Shown here one piece after another: positions 27,701-42,700 of a DNA stretch of 64,000 nt (positions are counted from its first letter, which is position 1; the number at the start of each line of letters is the position of its first letter). Under the pieces are notes generated by a model. The model searched no databases. It saw only the letters and a program-made list of their open reading frames with translations, and was not told where the DNA came from. The DNA lies in NCBI GenBank assembly GCA_014338405.1, contig JTDE01002001.1, positions 12,470-76,469 on the forward strand, read 5' to 3'. A program made the translations under genes and the position numbers. This DNA comes from Paragonimus skrjabini miyazakii. Lineage: Eukaryota > Platyhelminthes > Trematoda > Plagiorchiida > Troglotrematidae.

Positions 27701-30700
27701 TCCAAGTCAAATGTTTTATTCCTTATACGAAAGTTCGGTGTAATCTCTCCAACATAAACGTCATACCAAATGGTCAGTAGTTTCTTCAAAGGTCTGATGG
27801 AAACAGAGATTGAAATTTTTGTCTTAGAACAAACAGATAGCTTTGAGGGGGCAAAGCTGTCAAAAATCACGGGGTAGCTAAGATCTTATCAGAGATACGT
27901 CATACAGCAGTTATAACAATGAACCGGGTTATTTAATAAAAGAAACACCTGAAAAGTTATTGAAAATATGTCGCAAGGGTTTAAGTTGGGATCGTGAAGT
28001 AAACTTTTTAAAGTATTTGATGTAAACGCACAACATAAGTACTATTTGATTTCTAAATCACCCAAATAAACGGAAACAACTGAAGTGGCTGGGATTCGAA
28101 CCATCGACTTTCATTCCATGGAGTTATCATAACTAAAAGAGAGCAGATTTACCAACATTTTCAACGAGTACACTCCCGAGTAAATCAAAAGTTAGCCGCC
28201 TGAACTGCTTATCAATTCTTTAAGATACACACTGACAACTCGTCAGAATATAAGATTATTCGTTTTGTGCTGCATGTCACCATACTGACTATACTGTATC
28301 CAAGTTATCTCCGCCTGACTTTAGCAGAAAACCACAGGATCTTGCACCGCTTTCCCAGCCACTTTTCCGTTTCAGGTCCAATGCCTTTTACCTGACTCGT
28401 TGACTGTAAAACGCTTCGAAGCTCTTCATCGCCTGTGGCGAAGATGCACATGCCGCGTCACCTCTCTTTTGTTTTGCAAGTCAGCTTTATAACAAATACT
28501 GAACGATCCAGCAGTTGGGAGAATTGCTGGCCAGCAGATACTAAAGTTCTATTCCGATTTGCTCTTGTTTACACCACGTTGTAGAGTCATAATATGCCAA
28601 ATGTGCTGAAGATGAATAACTTGCAAGCACTTGTTAACTGGTTGAATATTCACTCAGCTGGAATGAATGAAGATACAAATTGTTCTTTCCAAGTGTTGGC
28701 TTCCTAGAACAGTAAACGCTTATATGCGTCTCCTGGCTAAGAAAATAAAATACATAATATTTCCACTAATAACTGTCAATGACATATCGCTGAACTGGGT
28801 AAGGCTCACCCTGCTGTCGTGGGTTTTTTATCACATGTGAGCCAGACGCCATCCGATCCAATGCAATACTTCAAGATTTAAGGGTTATGATTTATAAAAT
28901 CGGATGTCTGACATAATCACAGATTCATCTCATTTTCTATCCAGTTTGTTATTGCGAGCTGGTTTGGTGCATCGTAAAGTCATATCAGCCTTCTTCCACA
29001 CAAACTTTACCCAACCAATCCACATAATGCCACAGATTTCCAAAACATTGAAGGAGAAGTACTCAGATTCATTTTCGGAACGTTTGCACTTAAAATGCAC
29101 TGTTACGAAGTCAAATAACCCTGTTCACCAACTGTGATGAAGCTATCCGGTCTTCACAAAAACGTGTTGCACGCAATTTACTTTTATTTCTGTCAGAAAA
29201 AATGTTTCCCAGCGGTAATTTCCGATACAAAAATAATCCTTAAATAGATGGATGTCATACGTAAAATATTCCTAATATCACCTGTAGTACTCCCGTAGCA
29301 TGATGCTATTTTGTAAAGTCGATTAGCACGAAAATCTCGTCCATATTATCCAACTTATTTTCAATTACGCACACATATGAGTTCATTTTAATGTTTGAAC
29401 CGTATCCGTGAGCAACATAGCTCGAGTTGTCGACGATCCAGACGAAACGCTAATAGGTACCAGTTACCTAGATGAGAGTAAATCGAATTTGGAAACATGT
29501 AGAAAAGGGAGCGTAAAGATAAGTTAACTGACATATCGGAACAGCGGTAATATAGGTCTTATCCCGGTCAATCTTACTGGAAAAGGCGGTTGGTTTAAAT
29601 TACTCCACCTGGAGTCTATGGCTCAATGGTCTGACTTGCCTGGTGTAGGGTTCCATCTACAGCCGGTGAATCAACAGGTTGGTTCACTTGACACCGAAGG
29701 AGTACTCCAGTCATGAGTCAAAGTGAATAAACCACTGATGTTTAATTCTACCTAATGCTACTACCAATTTTTATGTATTCCAAAATATACCAAACTTTCC
29801 AGTTAAGATGACGCTCAACGTATGCTGTAAGGATTTACAACGATCAGCGGTTGCAGGCATAACATACGCCTGGGTTGACAGCTATCAGAAAGTCTAAACC
29901 CAGCCCAGGGTGTATGGGAAACGTTGGACTCGAATAAACAATCGCAGGATAGGTAGTCAGGTGATCTGAGCTGAAGAGATAAGGGCCAGTACCAAGTGTT
30001 ACAGAATCTAGCTCATGAGAACACAATTAGCTGACAACTTATTTCCACGAATGGTGGATGTAAGGCAAAGAAAGGAATGAATAACAAGTAATTTTCAAGT
30101 AAAATGAATAAACGAAACATTCGTCGGAAAGTCTTTAAGTTTCCCCAATTACATGGTCCACATCATCTAATGAATATTGTTGAAAACTAGTGGGTTGATA
30201 AAGCAGTACAAAAGTTCACAAAAATCGCTTTGTTTAAACATTATTTAACTAACCATAATCCTGAAAAATATCTGTAATATGAAAGTTGGCAATGTAGTCT
30301 GCAACTCTACAGCCTGAATTAATGATATAACACCAATAGATAAGTTATCAATTTCATAAACAAGTGTAGCAGTGAAAATAGGCGTTCCATCCAAACTGTG
30401 GGCGTTAGAGGCCAGAGGCTGTTGATTACTGACATAATGAACGTACGTGCTAGCACATACCAGATATCATTTAGGCTACTGGCTGTACGTAAACCTACGA
30501 ACAAAATGTGGTTAATGTGCGTAACAAACCAGCATCAGTTGGTGAAAAGACTTATACCCAGATGACGTGAACTTCAATTAGAGTTACGCCCAGCTTTACA
30601 GTCAATATGTTGAGGCAACATCAGGCTCCGAGCGCTGCAAACTCTGAACGTACCGCCACGTCGAGTTAAGAACAACGCCCAACAGTTAATCAACCATTGT

Positions 30701-33700
30701 AACACGGACAGGTGTGACAACTGTTCACATTTTGACGCAGATCTGATTTAAAGAGATGTTTGGCTAAATTTGTTGCTCATAAAACTGACTAAACAAACAA
30801 AACTAACTCCAACAACAAACAGAGTAATGTAATCGTCTTCATAATTGTGCACGCCTGCACAAGATTCTGACTGTTATCACAATGACTTGGTAAATGAAAC
30901 ATTCATGTTGTCCATAGTGTTAACAAAAGTGCTAAACCTAAATCCCAGAAATATTCGCTTAAAACCAAATGGGAGATATCAGAAAGTTAGGGCAAATAAA
31001 ACATTGTTCAAGGCATTACAATGACTAGATTATGATCAGATTGTGGTTAACAGGATTCATCAATATATGCATCTCAGCCGCCTCCAAGTCTCGTGTTCTA
31101 TATTCACATGTTTACATGTGACTGGTGGAAAATATTGAGACTTAAAACTGATGTTCGATGAGGACTGAAAACCTGAAACTTCATCGATACTTGCCAGAGT
31201 AATCGAATGCATCCAAATTACAAATTTCCTTTGGTACAAGTAAAAAGTACCAACATTGTTTAACGTCAAGCAGCAACAGGAATCAAGATTAATAGAAGAA
31301 TAAACAATCCAGTTCAAGGTGCGTGTAGATCAGTGTTAGCTACGTTGGCGTTTTGGAACCGTGGTTATTAAAACTAATCTGATGGCACTCAAGATGGAGT
31401 TCAGTGTTTAACCTTGGAAAAGGTTAAGCAAAATAAAGCAACAGATAGTCAGTCGTTTCCAATACACCTAAACCCGAGTCAGAATTCCGGAGCTGAGAAC
31501 AACTTGTGAACCACTAATAACGTTTGTGAATAACATACTTTGCTTGACTTAAAGTTTCCTCAGATCAGGTGAGGCAATGAGAGATATCAGGACAGACGAG
31601 ACATGAATCGATGAGATAGTTCAAAAATAACGAATCGACGTCAGTCTTACAAAATGGCTGTCAACAGTAACTTCGAGTTGTCTAGTTCTGTAGAGGAGAG
31701 GGTGAGGAGATGGAGAAAGTTATGAGGTAGGTATAACCACTTGGATGATTCAGTTTTGAAATGCATTCGTTTCAACAGGGTTGAAGTTCACACACTGGAT
31801 ACAGGTTGTGAACTTGATGTGGAAAATATTTGCCTAAATGAACAAGGATATCGGGCTAAGACTCTATCTGACAAAAGCCGCCCTTTTAAGTTGAACCTCA
31901 AAGTAATTTTGCGTCTTCAAATAGCTTCCTATCTGACACTTATTCAACCACCCTCCACACAGTTCTAATTTTACACTAATTCAGTCCTTATACAATCATT
32001 TCTGAATAGCCGCCAAACCGAATTGACCGCTCCGTATAAGTCTAAAATTGACTGTGTTCATTCACTAAACTGTCTGCGAAGATTTACGGCTATCATTACA
32101 GTAACCGTGTGACTCAAGTCCATGAAATTGTTTATCATATATCTGATAATGTTGTCTACGTATGTTTGACGTTGAACATTCATTTCTTTAAATAGATAAC
32201 GCTTGACTGATTAGGACTGATCAAAACTGAATGTTATGAAATTTCCTTAAATTGGTGCAGAGGAACACATCATATAGATCTGAATGACTATTGGTACACA
32301 CCTTCTACACAGGATAGTGAGAAGTGCAAGTGTTGTCCACGGTTAAATCTATTACTGGTGAGTAGTAAAGGATTTTGATTTTTATGTAGATTGAACATCA
32401 TCCACAACTCGTCGCAGTTAAATGGATATTGAATGGATTGTACCACTTTCGGAAAGAAGTTAATGTATGGTTATCATACCGAACAAATTTGTTTTTTAAT
32501 GTAAATATACATGCGATATTCGCGAATGAAGATACTAACTTCAGTAAACTAGTTATGAGAGAGAAGAAAAAAACATTAAAGGATACAAGAAGTCACACCA
32601 AAAACTGTAAGTACTTTAATTAGGTGAAATTTCAATCAGCATCTATTAGGACCTATGCGAGAAGCCAGTAACACGTTACAGAACAAACGCTCAATTGTAA
32701 AGTTCTCAGTCCTCAAACTACCATGCTGTACGAGACACCTGACTACTGCCATCACCTTAACCAACATTGTGAGAATGGCACAAGGCGCGACAAGCGGTAG
32801 CTTTGCAGTTGAAACAAATATTCTAATTGTCAAAGCCTTGATAGCCGGATTACCACTGTTATGAAAAGATTATGCTTACTGTCTCTGAAAACACGAAGAC
32901 AGAGCAATTGTTCTTTGCGTGTGTTATTCATGCATGTGCAAGGCTAACGGAGCATAAATGGTGAGAAAAAGTAAATCATGGAATATTGTTTACAACGGTG
33001 GGACAAACATGACCTTGATCATTAGTATGAGTCTAATGTGTCTATGGCGTTGGCATTAGATAACCCAACATGATTGAAGGCAGGGATAGAACTGGACAAG
33101 GTATTTTCGGACGGCAACATTTGAAGTATAATTTTTCAACGCATCGTAAGTTATGCTTGAGCAGTAGGTGGCGTGTAGATAGAAAAACACGTGACAGTCT
33201 AGGGTACGAGCATTCGGGTTCAAATAGACCTTTGAGTTTTCCCGTATCACGTTTTAATTCTAATGGTTCAAGAGGTCGGCACTGAATAGACTGGACTCTT
33301 TTCCGTCCCATTTATATCTTTGTGCAATTAACTGACAATACCAACCTATGTAGCTCTGTGTCAAAAATATAAGCCAGTTGACTGGATAAATATATGACCA
33401 TTCCATTGATGGCTGGTTAATGACCCAATAGATGAATACATTAAGGAGCCCTTTAGTGAATACGATTGGTAGTTTTGAGGAATCCAAGCTGTCAACAGAA
33501 CTAAATTAACAACAGCCATCTTGACTTACATCAATACGGCCGGAATCTGGTTGGAAGTTTTTCCCTGGATCTTCCGTGGTCACTCGACATTGAATGGCGT
33601 AACCAAATGGTTTCATTTCTTCTTGACGCAGACCAAGGTCTTTCAATGAGTAACCCTCAGCCACTCGGATTTGTGAACGGACCAGATCCACTCTGAATGA

Positions 33701-36700
33701 AATGAAAATCAACAACACCAACACCATCAAAAATGCCCCATAAGACAGTCAGTCACGTTGCCAGAATGCGTGTACATGTCTGGCACACGTTAAAAAGAAA
33801 CTGAAATTGCGAAATTGTGAAGCAATTGGATATCTCATATTCGTCCAAGAAGTCAGTTTTGTAAGTAACTGTTTTCTGTAGCCAACATCAGACCCTGAGA
33901 GTTACTTAAAATGCCTGAAAATTTGAGCCGGTTATATAAGTCCGAAAAGTTGTGGTCAATAAGGTGGATAACAGTCCATCAGAGGTGAGTGTAAGGGTTG
34001 GTGAATTAGCAAATAAGACATACTTTTGTCACGAGATTCTGCGTAGTTTTATACAACTTTGACATCCGAAAGATTCGACTGTCCAAATAGTTGAAGCGGT
34101 AAGTTACAGAATTATAGTGCTCAAAGTACTGTCCGTTTGTACGCCACAAAACGACACGTAAAGAGAGAAGGTTTGTCCAATGATACCTCTTGTATGCAAG
34201 TTATTTAGGATTATTTTAATCAATAAATCATACCAAACCTCCATCAAGAAGTTATGTGGGTAAATCAAGTACGTTATAGTTGTAACATGCACATCTAATG
34301 AGATTACCAAATGAGTAGTGCATATTTCGCTTAAACCAGTTCTAAACCAACGTCTGTTGTATTTAGAGTCTGTAAGATTAAAAAAGTACTACAGCAATTT
34401 TTCATTCTTTATAAACATACCCGGTAATTTCCTCGGAAACTGTATGCTCCACTTGTAACCGGGCGTTTACCTCGATGAAGTAGTATTTACCACTGACTTG
34501 ATCGTACAGAAATTCTACTGTTCCGGCACTTTCGTAGCTATTAGAGTAAAAAAAAACATGAAGAAAAAAATCATTTAGACGAAGTTGTATATACACAGTA
34601 AATTTGACACAAAAACCCATATGATCAGAAAAAATATTTTACTGCTGTCTTAGCAAAATACGCAGGTTGGTTTTGTATAAGTTCCGTAAATACAGTATAA
34701 TTTTCCATTGGCATCGTTTCATTTTGCTAAATGCTGGAAAGCCGTCAAAGAACCAAAACAAATGACTGATTTGTCTTCTCTCAAATCAAGCAAGGGTTCT
34801 GGCGTTGTCAAAATAAAAAACGAGGACTACGTAGCCATGACCTTCTTCGTGATACGCATATTCTAGTTGGATGCCCCTTCAAGTACCGACTTAAATACAT
34901 CGATGACACTGTAAGCAGTGGTGTCACGTGGATGTACTTCCAAAATCTCGTATAAGAAAAACAAACCAACGAACAACCAGATACTAGGGAGTGATTGTTC
35001 ACCAACACCAAAAGTGTATCATTAAGGTCTGTATTATCCATACACAATTTGGTGCATTTGGTTTATGGGTATCTTCAAGTCTAGTCGTGAACAGGTTTTA
35101 TCTAACTTTGTTCATAGCTATTTCAAGTTTGCAGGAATTGTTGCAAGCAATTCAACAGGTTCACAAATGATGTTGACATCATTTAGCAATGTAGCACTGT
35201 TTATATTTTTGTCCGATTTTATTTCCAGCCACAGTTTTAGTCTCTGTATTCCATTAGAATAGGTTAAAGATCTTAGGTTTGTATGGAATATATTCTACTT
35301 GAATACAAAGAAGTGAGGTGTAGGAAAATTAAAAATGTGACTAAGGGTAGATTAGTGAACCACTTATTGCCAAACAACTTTTTCAGAATAATAGAAAGAA
35401 AATTTTAAAAAATGACTGCTCTTGTTTAGCTCTATAAGTATTAAGAAAATGAGGTTTGAATGCTCAATGATAAGTGTACGACAGTTCTTTTCAAATTCAG
35501 ATGAACTCTTTTTATTCGAACTTTAACGTACTTCGTGAAACCGATTGCCAATATTGATCGTTTTTCTATACCAGTATAATCTATGACAGAAAGTTGTAAT
35601 TGGTCGTCCATCTTAAATATACGTGAAATGGACAATAGTCACATTTCTTCACGTTTTTGTCGATTACTTACAAAGAGAAGTTAGCTACAACCTCGATTCA
35701 CAGAACCCAAAACATATACAACGTAGACTGACTGGGAAAAGGGATGAGGTTTAGTAACATAATAATGGGTTACAAGCGTTATCTGAAAATCTTTGTGCAT
35801 ATCCGCCTGCAAGGAGAAGGCATTGAATCTGGAAAGCAACGATATGCAACGCACTAATGCATTACTGAAAATACGTTTAAAAGTTGATCAATTAAACAAA
35901 AACAAATGTCACAAACTGACATTAGTTATGTAACAAACTTTTCTAGCTGTTAAACTGAACATTTGCTTAGGCGTTAGAGAACTGGCAGTCAATCACAGTG
36001 ATACACATCTGACAGACTATTTTGTTTTTACGTAATATACCGGTTCCGTGAAAGTTAAGCTGACGTCCACATAAATGAAACGGATAGCACCTGCATCAAT
36101 ACATCATGAAACATATTCTTAGGTGTCATTCAACCACGTGTCAAAAATCAATCTACTGACCATAGCAAGCTCGATGCACTGGACTTCCTCGATCGCCAAA
36201 CACATTCTGGTGATCAATCATTTAGTTGATCCTGTCGGATCTTCAGAGCTATCGTTACATAAACTCAGCTTGAAACTGCCGGCAAATGGTGAATAAAAAA
36301 GTATAGGCCTGTCTTATTTTCAAAGGTACTCACGTAATCTTTCTCCTTGTGCTGAAGAAGATTGTCTCAGTAGTGTGCGAAGGAATGTAACTATTTTGAA
36401 TATTTTGTTTACTCGCTGCTGTGGGCAGTTTTTTAAAGTTAGGCTGGTTTTGCCTTAGCTACGGGTGATATTGAATCAAAATGTCTACTTCCCCCGACAT
36501 ACGTCTCCCTTTCTGTCTTCCCTCTTTTTGACGAACCAAACAAGTGTAACTTTGCGAACAAAAAGAAGGAATAAACCGAAACAAATGAAAGTCATGAAAC
36601 GCAGTTGACAAGATTAGGTATACAAGCTCACAAACAACAGTGACACAATGCCACGTTTGAGAGCATTCATAATCAGCTGTTGAGATGACCGTGCATTATA

Positions 36701-39700
36701 CAGCATGGCACGTAAAACTTCCAGTTTTGTTCAACAGCGTAATCAAGGCTATTATGCACGGTGACCATGTTATCGCTTGGCAACTCAATGGTTAATTCTA
36801 ATACTTACTAGCGACTTGAACGGAGCATATTATCACAGCCGCTCCTTCGGATACGGATAACATGGCTCAATTGGCGTAGACGGCGCATTTTTACTGCATC
36901 GGTCATCAAAGTGGTGAAAGTTAAAGCAACAGCAATGAAGCCAGTCTTGGATCTAGCTAGTATTTTAACGGCAGTAGCGTTACCATCATCAGCCAGTTAT
37001 CCAAACTTAAATTTCGATGGTTTGCTGATTGACAAGTACCATCCTAAGAGTGCGAGCGTCGCCCACCTGCAATAGTCTGTTATTAAAAAGGATGGTGTCG
37101 GAGTTTTAGCGCACCTTCCCACTGTTGGTACACATGAATCATCAAGCCATCTACCGGTAGGGGTCTACGGATAAGTCATACGTTGGTTGCTTCTTCAATT
37201 CTCAATCATTTTTGTAACCTCAGCCTGCTCCACAGCATGGCAATTCTATAAGCTTCCAGTATTCCGGCTTTCAATAGATACGTCTTTCAGAAAACTGTAA
37301 AATTGTGAAATTTTCACTTGCTACCCTTCTGATTTATATCAAGATAACACAAGCAATCTGTCGGTTTTATGCATTCGATATCCGCCAATTTTTCCGCCTA
37401 AAATTATTAAACAGTACATGGGGCACAGTTTTATTTAATTTATAATTCTGAGTCATAAAAACACAGCGGAAGCAGCAATTTTAAGGCGTGGTCTTCGCAT
37501 AAATCTACCCCGTACAGAAAGAGACCATATGAGAAATCAATTCCCCAAGTACTTTCACTTTATACCCGTGGCATTTTTAAACAATATCACCAAAATCTCA
37601 GGTTAGAGAACACTTCTAGAAGAGATTAACAGTAGAAGAGTATATCAACCGTTGCATTCTGACAATTTTAGCTAGCAACATAAGACCCTAGGTCTGAGCA
37701 ACCTGTTTTACATGGTCAGTGAGCACCGTCAGTTATAGACACTTCTCAGTAGTACTGCTTAATTGTTCATGCTGTTGGTTAGTGTGACAATGACAGCTTA
37801 CCGATTATTTAACCAGCGTTTGTCGGCTGGACACAGAGGCTCACTCATGCGCCTCTTGGCCTTACTCCTTCGGGATGCGTGGTGTGTGAATGGAACCACA
37901 GGTGTTGTAGCGGAAATCACTTGTGGTGATGGTCAAGCACAAGCGTCCTATGGCTTCGGTCACTGTGACAGGCTAATCCGAAACGGATGACGTTAACCAG
38001 GTAGAGACCAACTGTTGGACAAACAAAGTAACTTTTGAGTCAGGACCTCTCAATTCTTACTAATTAAGAATGCGTCAGTACATGTGCAATGCGCTTGGGT
38101 GATCTTGGTCTAGCACCTCAACATTCTCTATCTCATGGTACACTCCACGAGCATTTTGTCCTTAGTTTTCTGGAACAATTCCACCTGGCAAAGCGACAAT
38201 CTTACTATGATGGACTCATTAACCCACTTGATACTCCAATATTAAAGCTGTATTGACGTATAAGGAGGGCTGTCATAACGCAGAGGCAAAACGGATCCGC
38301 TTTTGATTGTGCAATTGGACGTACCCGACAAATTTAGCTAATCGTACGGCGTCCGACAATATTGATTTACGAATCCCAGGGTCTAAATGCGGTGCCGGAG
38401 CAATTTCAATTACTTTCTGATGTCTTCGCTGCACCGAGCAATCCCGTTCGAATAAGTGCACGACATCGCCATACTTGTCACCTAAACCAGAAAATGCAAA
38501 AAATATGAGTAAGGTTAACAAAAACGAAAACATGTGGAGACTATCTGCGTCTTTGTTGTTTACTCATTTGTAGGGAAATAACCTCATGTTGGCCATTTGC
38601 AGCATAAGCGTGCTGCGTGGATCCTACAACTGGTTTGAGTTGGTCATATTCTGAGCTCAATGAACAATAAAATTACCTACAAAATCTTACCAAGTTTCTC
38701 TAAAACGTTGGTGCGAACCTTTGGATCGTTCGGTTTTATTACCATTGAGGTACATAAAATTTACCTGGATAACTATGCATTTACGTCGCCAATACTGACA
38801 AGAATACCTTATTCAAAAGTCAACTATACCGTTTATTCCCGCATATTTTCATTCTGCCTTAACTCATAACAAGTAAACCGGAATATTTAAACCATTTTCT
38901 CTTGATAATACTTATTGAACTGATATATGTCACAACTGTTTTGAAACCAAAACATTCCTTTTGCAGTTTTTAACCAAACCATTTTCTAGTCGTGATTATA
39001 TGACAAAACTTTTAGCAACTACTTTGAAAGATACAACAAAGCGTTGATAGAGCACGTCCCTGTTGTTTGTTTTTGTGGAACCCACCTAGGATTTGGACCT
39101 CAATGTGTCTTGGACGTTCGATGAACTTCTCGATGAACATCGCACCATCACCAAATGCAGCTTTGGCTTCGGAGGTTGCCATTGCAAAACTTTCTGGTAA
39201 CGACTGTAAATTGTGTTAAAATTGAAGAACATATGTTTCATTTTTTTCAAGCACGGAGGAAAACTAAGAATGAAGAAAACGGACGGAAATCCTAAAAACT
39301 GTGTTTCACGTAGACGGAACAAATGAAATAATTGTATTTTCGAATTAATTAACCTAAAAGTTCTGAGGTTCGTTTGAAAATACTTCAGACTTACGTAAAT
39401 ATATTACGGTGTTACAAATTCATCTGTAGTTTGCCATGTTCAATTGTAAAGGGTATTTTCATAGGATGTGCACAACAAGAATGCAGAAAAACGACAATGA
39501 AGAAATAATTCTCGCAAATTATCGGATTCAGGGGATGCTTACTTTTAAATCTCGCACAACGCGCATTCCGCGTCCACCACCACCAAATGCCGCTTTTAAT
39601 ATGACCGGTAAGCCATGTTCGTTGCTGAATTGTGTAGCTTCTTCAACAGTTCTGATGGGACCTGGACTACCTGGAACAACCTGAAATATTTTGAAAATAT

Positions 39701-42700
39701 ATTAAATCACAAACGTTTAGTAGAAAATGAAGACACTCTGAAGTTTACGAATAACCACATATTTTGGAGAAAAATTGATGTAACCTAATCGTTCGTTTTT
39801 AGATTTCCTGAAAAACTCATCTACGGCATTCTAGTGAACCAAGCAAAGCTAAGTAGCAAAACCTGCAAAACACAGTAAAACTTACCGATATTTTTGCGTC
39901 AAGAGTAGCCTGTCTTGCTTCGACTTTGTCTCCCATTTTGTGGACTATTTTGGACGGAGGCCCAATGAAAGCAATATNNNNNNNNNNNNNNNNNNNNNNN
40001 NNNNNNNNNNNNNNNNNNNNNNNNNNNNNNNNNNNNNNNNNNNNNNNNNNNNNNNNNNNNNNNNNNNNNNNNNNNNNAAAGCAATATCTGCATCCTCGCA
40101 AGCCTTAGCAAAGTCAGCTCTTTCACTAAGAAAGCCGTACCCTGGATGTATAGCGTCCACGTCGTGTTTCTGTATCGAAGAGCAAGGAAATAAGCTGGTA
40201 ATGAACGATAGTGTTGATTCCAAAAAAATTTATAACTGAAAGTCAACGTGAGAAAGATATGAATTAAACAATTCCCCAGACTTACTTAGGTTTCTTCCGT
40301 GATTAAATATTAGCCATAAATTCCATAGTTATCTTAGCGTAAATTTGCTAGTTCACTGGAATTTATCACATGGTTTCAAGCTAAATAACCAAAATGGTCG
40401 TTGTACGGAAGTGAATATTTTTGGACATTGAATTTACTTCCTTGTATAACAATAATAAACAGCTTTTAGCGTTACTTACTTTTATCTAATTCACAAAGTA
40501 GAACCCAATTTACCTTGTGGGACCTAAGGCAAGCACTAATATGCTTTGTGATTGTTAGTTGAGTCCATCAACCTCTGATCGCTCAAAGCTGGTTCTGTCA
40601 TAAATTTGGAGTGATAACAACAGCGGACATAAGAACTATTCCAAAACTATCGCGACCGAAATGCATCATGTTACTACTTTACTCACTTTGGCAATTTCAA
40701 TTATTTCAGGAATGTTCAAATACGCCGCAACTGGTGGCAAATCTTTTCCGATCAAATATGACTCATCAGCTTTTTGGCGATGCAGCTGCATTTTATCTTG
40801 TTCGCTGTAAATGGCGACCGTTTGAATACCCATTTCAGAACATGCTCGAAAAACTCGGATAGCGATCTCTCCTGTGTTAATGAAAATAAACGAAACTCTC
40901 TTATTACAATATTGCGGAAGACTTTTATAAAAATTGTTGTTAAAGGAGAAGAAGTAACAAAGTTAGCCATCGAGAAAATGATCAAAAACCTTCGACTGCA
41001 GCATTTTCGCACTCGTAATTATCCCGACAATTTCTGAAGATGGACATAAAACCATCAAATTAAAAACAAACCTTGTCTTCTCGGATGATTTGACATAAAT
41101 TTAGACTTAAATCTGGCTCCGAGTGCAACAATTATTACCTATGCCTGCTATGTAATTTCAGACCTACCGTGGGCTTACCTTAAAAATAAACCAATTATCA
41201 CAAATCTTTATGCTGATATCAGCACTTGTATAATAACAAACAGATTATGTTATAAAATACAAATCAAATCAAAACCTAGACATATGGGTAGATATCAGAA
41301 CCAAAAGCAAAACGGTTTGTAAATTCTGTATCTTGATGTATTGAAATGACTACGTGCAAAAAAGAAAATTATCCATGTTCTTGTTGTAAACCGTTACTCT
41401 CAACCAGTGCTCTCCATACTCGACAGCACCATTTATTGAGTGCTTTCTGTGGTTGCACCAGAGTTAACTATCAGAGTATCTTTAAACTGGTCAGCAAAAA
41501 TGCATAATGTTCTCCTGTTGTTCAAATAAGCATTTGTAGTGAGAGCACCCTCAACTTCTCCAAAATCTCAAACTCCCTGTGACGTGACGGCTTTCTTACT
41601 GGAACAACGGTACCTATCCACATTAACTTGTGAATAAAATTTACTACGACCCACCAACATCAATGTTATTGTGCTGGTGTGGGTACCGCAGCTTTGATCG
41701 TGGCTGTATAATGAATCCGCGCCATCTTCACTACTATAGGCTACATTCTGTAGAATGACAATGTTGAGAACGTCACCCAAGCAGTTTGGCATTTATTTGA
41801 ATCCTGATATCCGATCGAAGTTTCAGTGACATTCATTCTCTCTGTTGAGGCTTGCTAGGGGCGGTGCTAAGGATTCACTCACGTCTACCTTCCTAACGTA
41901 CTCACCTGTTCGTGTTGAAGTTTGCCTGTTGTATGTGAGTAAAACACTTAATGAAGTTTTTCTCATCTATCCACCGTCTACTCGTTAAGACTTCCGAATC
42001 GCATAAATATAAAGTTGTGTAAACTTTGAGCGTACAGATAAAACACAAGAAACTAGCTTCGCGATATCTTGCTGAATCACAAGCGCAGAGTATTAGTACG
42101 TTGCGTGTTCGGTACAATATACTGCTGTCAGAAGGTAACAAGTGAAACTGTAACTAATGGGCTTAACAAAATAGTTGTTTGGGTGTGTCCGTTCACTTTT
42201 ACTTTGTAATATACATACGTTGGTTGGTGGGTACAAATTCACGTTTTTTTTCTAACTTATGGCATACTTTTCATTTTAATTTCTGCGCTAAGTTGAATTG
42301 TTGCTAGCATAGTCAACTTCTCGAAAGTTTCTAAAGTGATAAGTAGTTATCAACTGAATTGATTTGCTGGCATATAACTAGTGCTAGTCCATCTCTCATA
42401 TTACAAACCCCCCAGAACGAAAACTACAAAAGGGTCGAAATGAAAATCACCAACCAAGAAGTTGAATGTTAATAGCATTAAGAGCAAGGTCAAAGGAAAA
42501 ACAACTACGCAATTGTTCTCTTATTCAAATGTAATCAGTAGGTATGAATCGCTCTTTTCAATAACTATGCTTCTCTCTAGACAAACGACATACGACATAC
42601 GTAGTTGAATAATGACAAACATTTTGGACCACCAGGAAGAAACATAAGTATTTAAATCCATCTCAAAGTAGCGAGGGAGCTTGCATGTTTACAAAGCGAA

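Larger units (their letters stand above)
24240..33529 (-). other. PC intron 8 (9.3 kb)
   Basis: Largest intron. Contains the RTE-like LINE 3' end at 26.4-27.4 kb and possible tRNA-like B boxes near 28.1 kb and 29.6 kb. Open frames near 31.7 kb and 33.0-33.3 kb are unrecognised and probably chance. Confidence 0.75.

Noticed and set aside
39436..39684. 82-codon plus-strand open frame
   Set aside because: Antisense shadow of PC exon 4.
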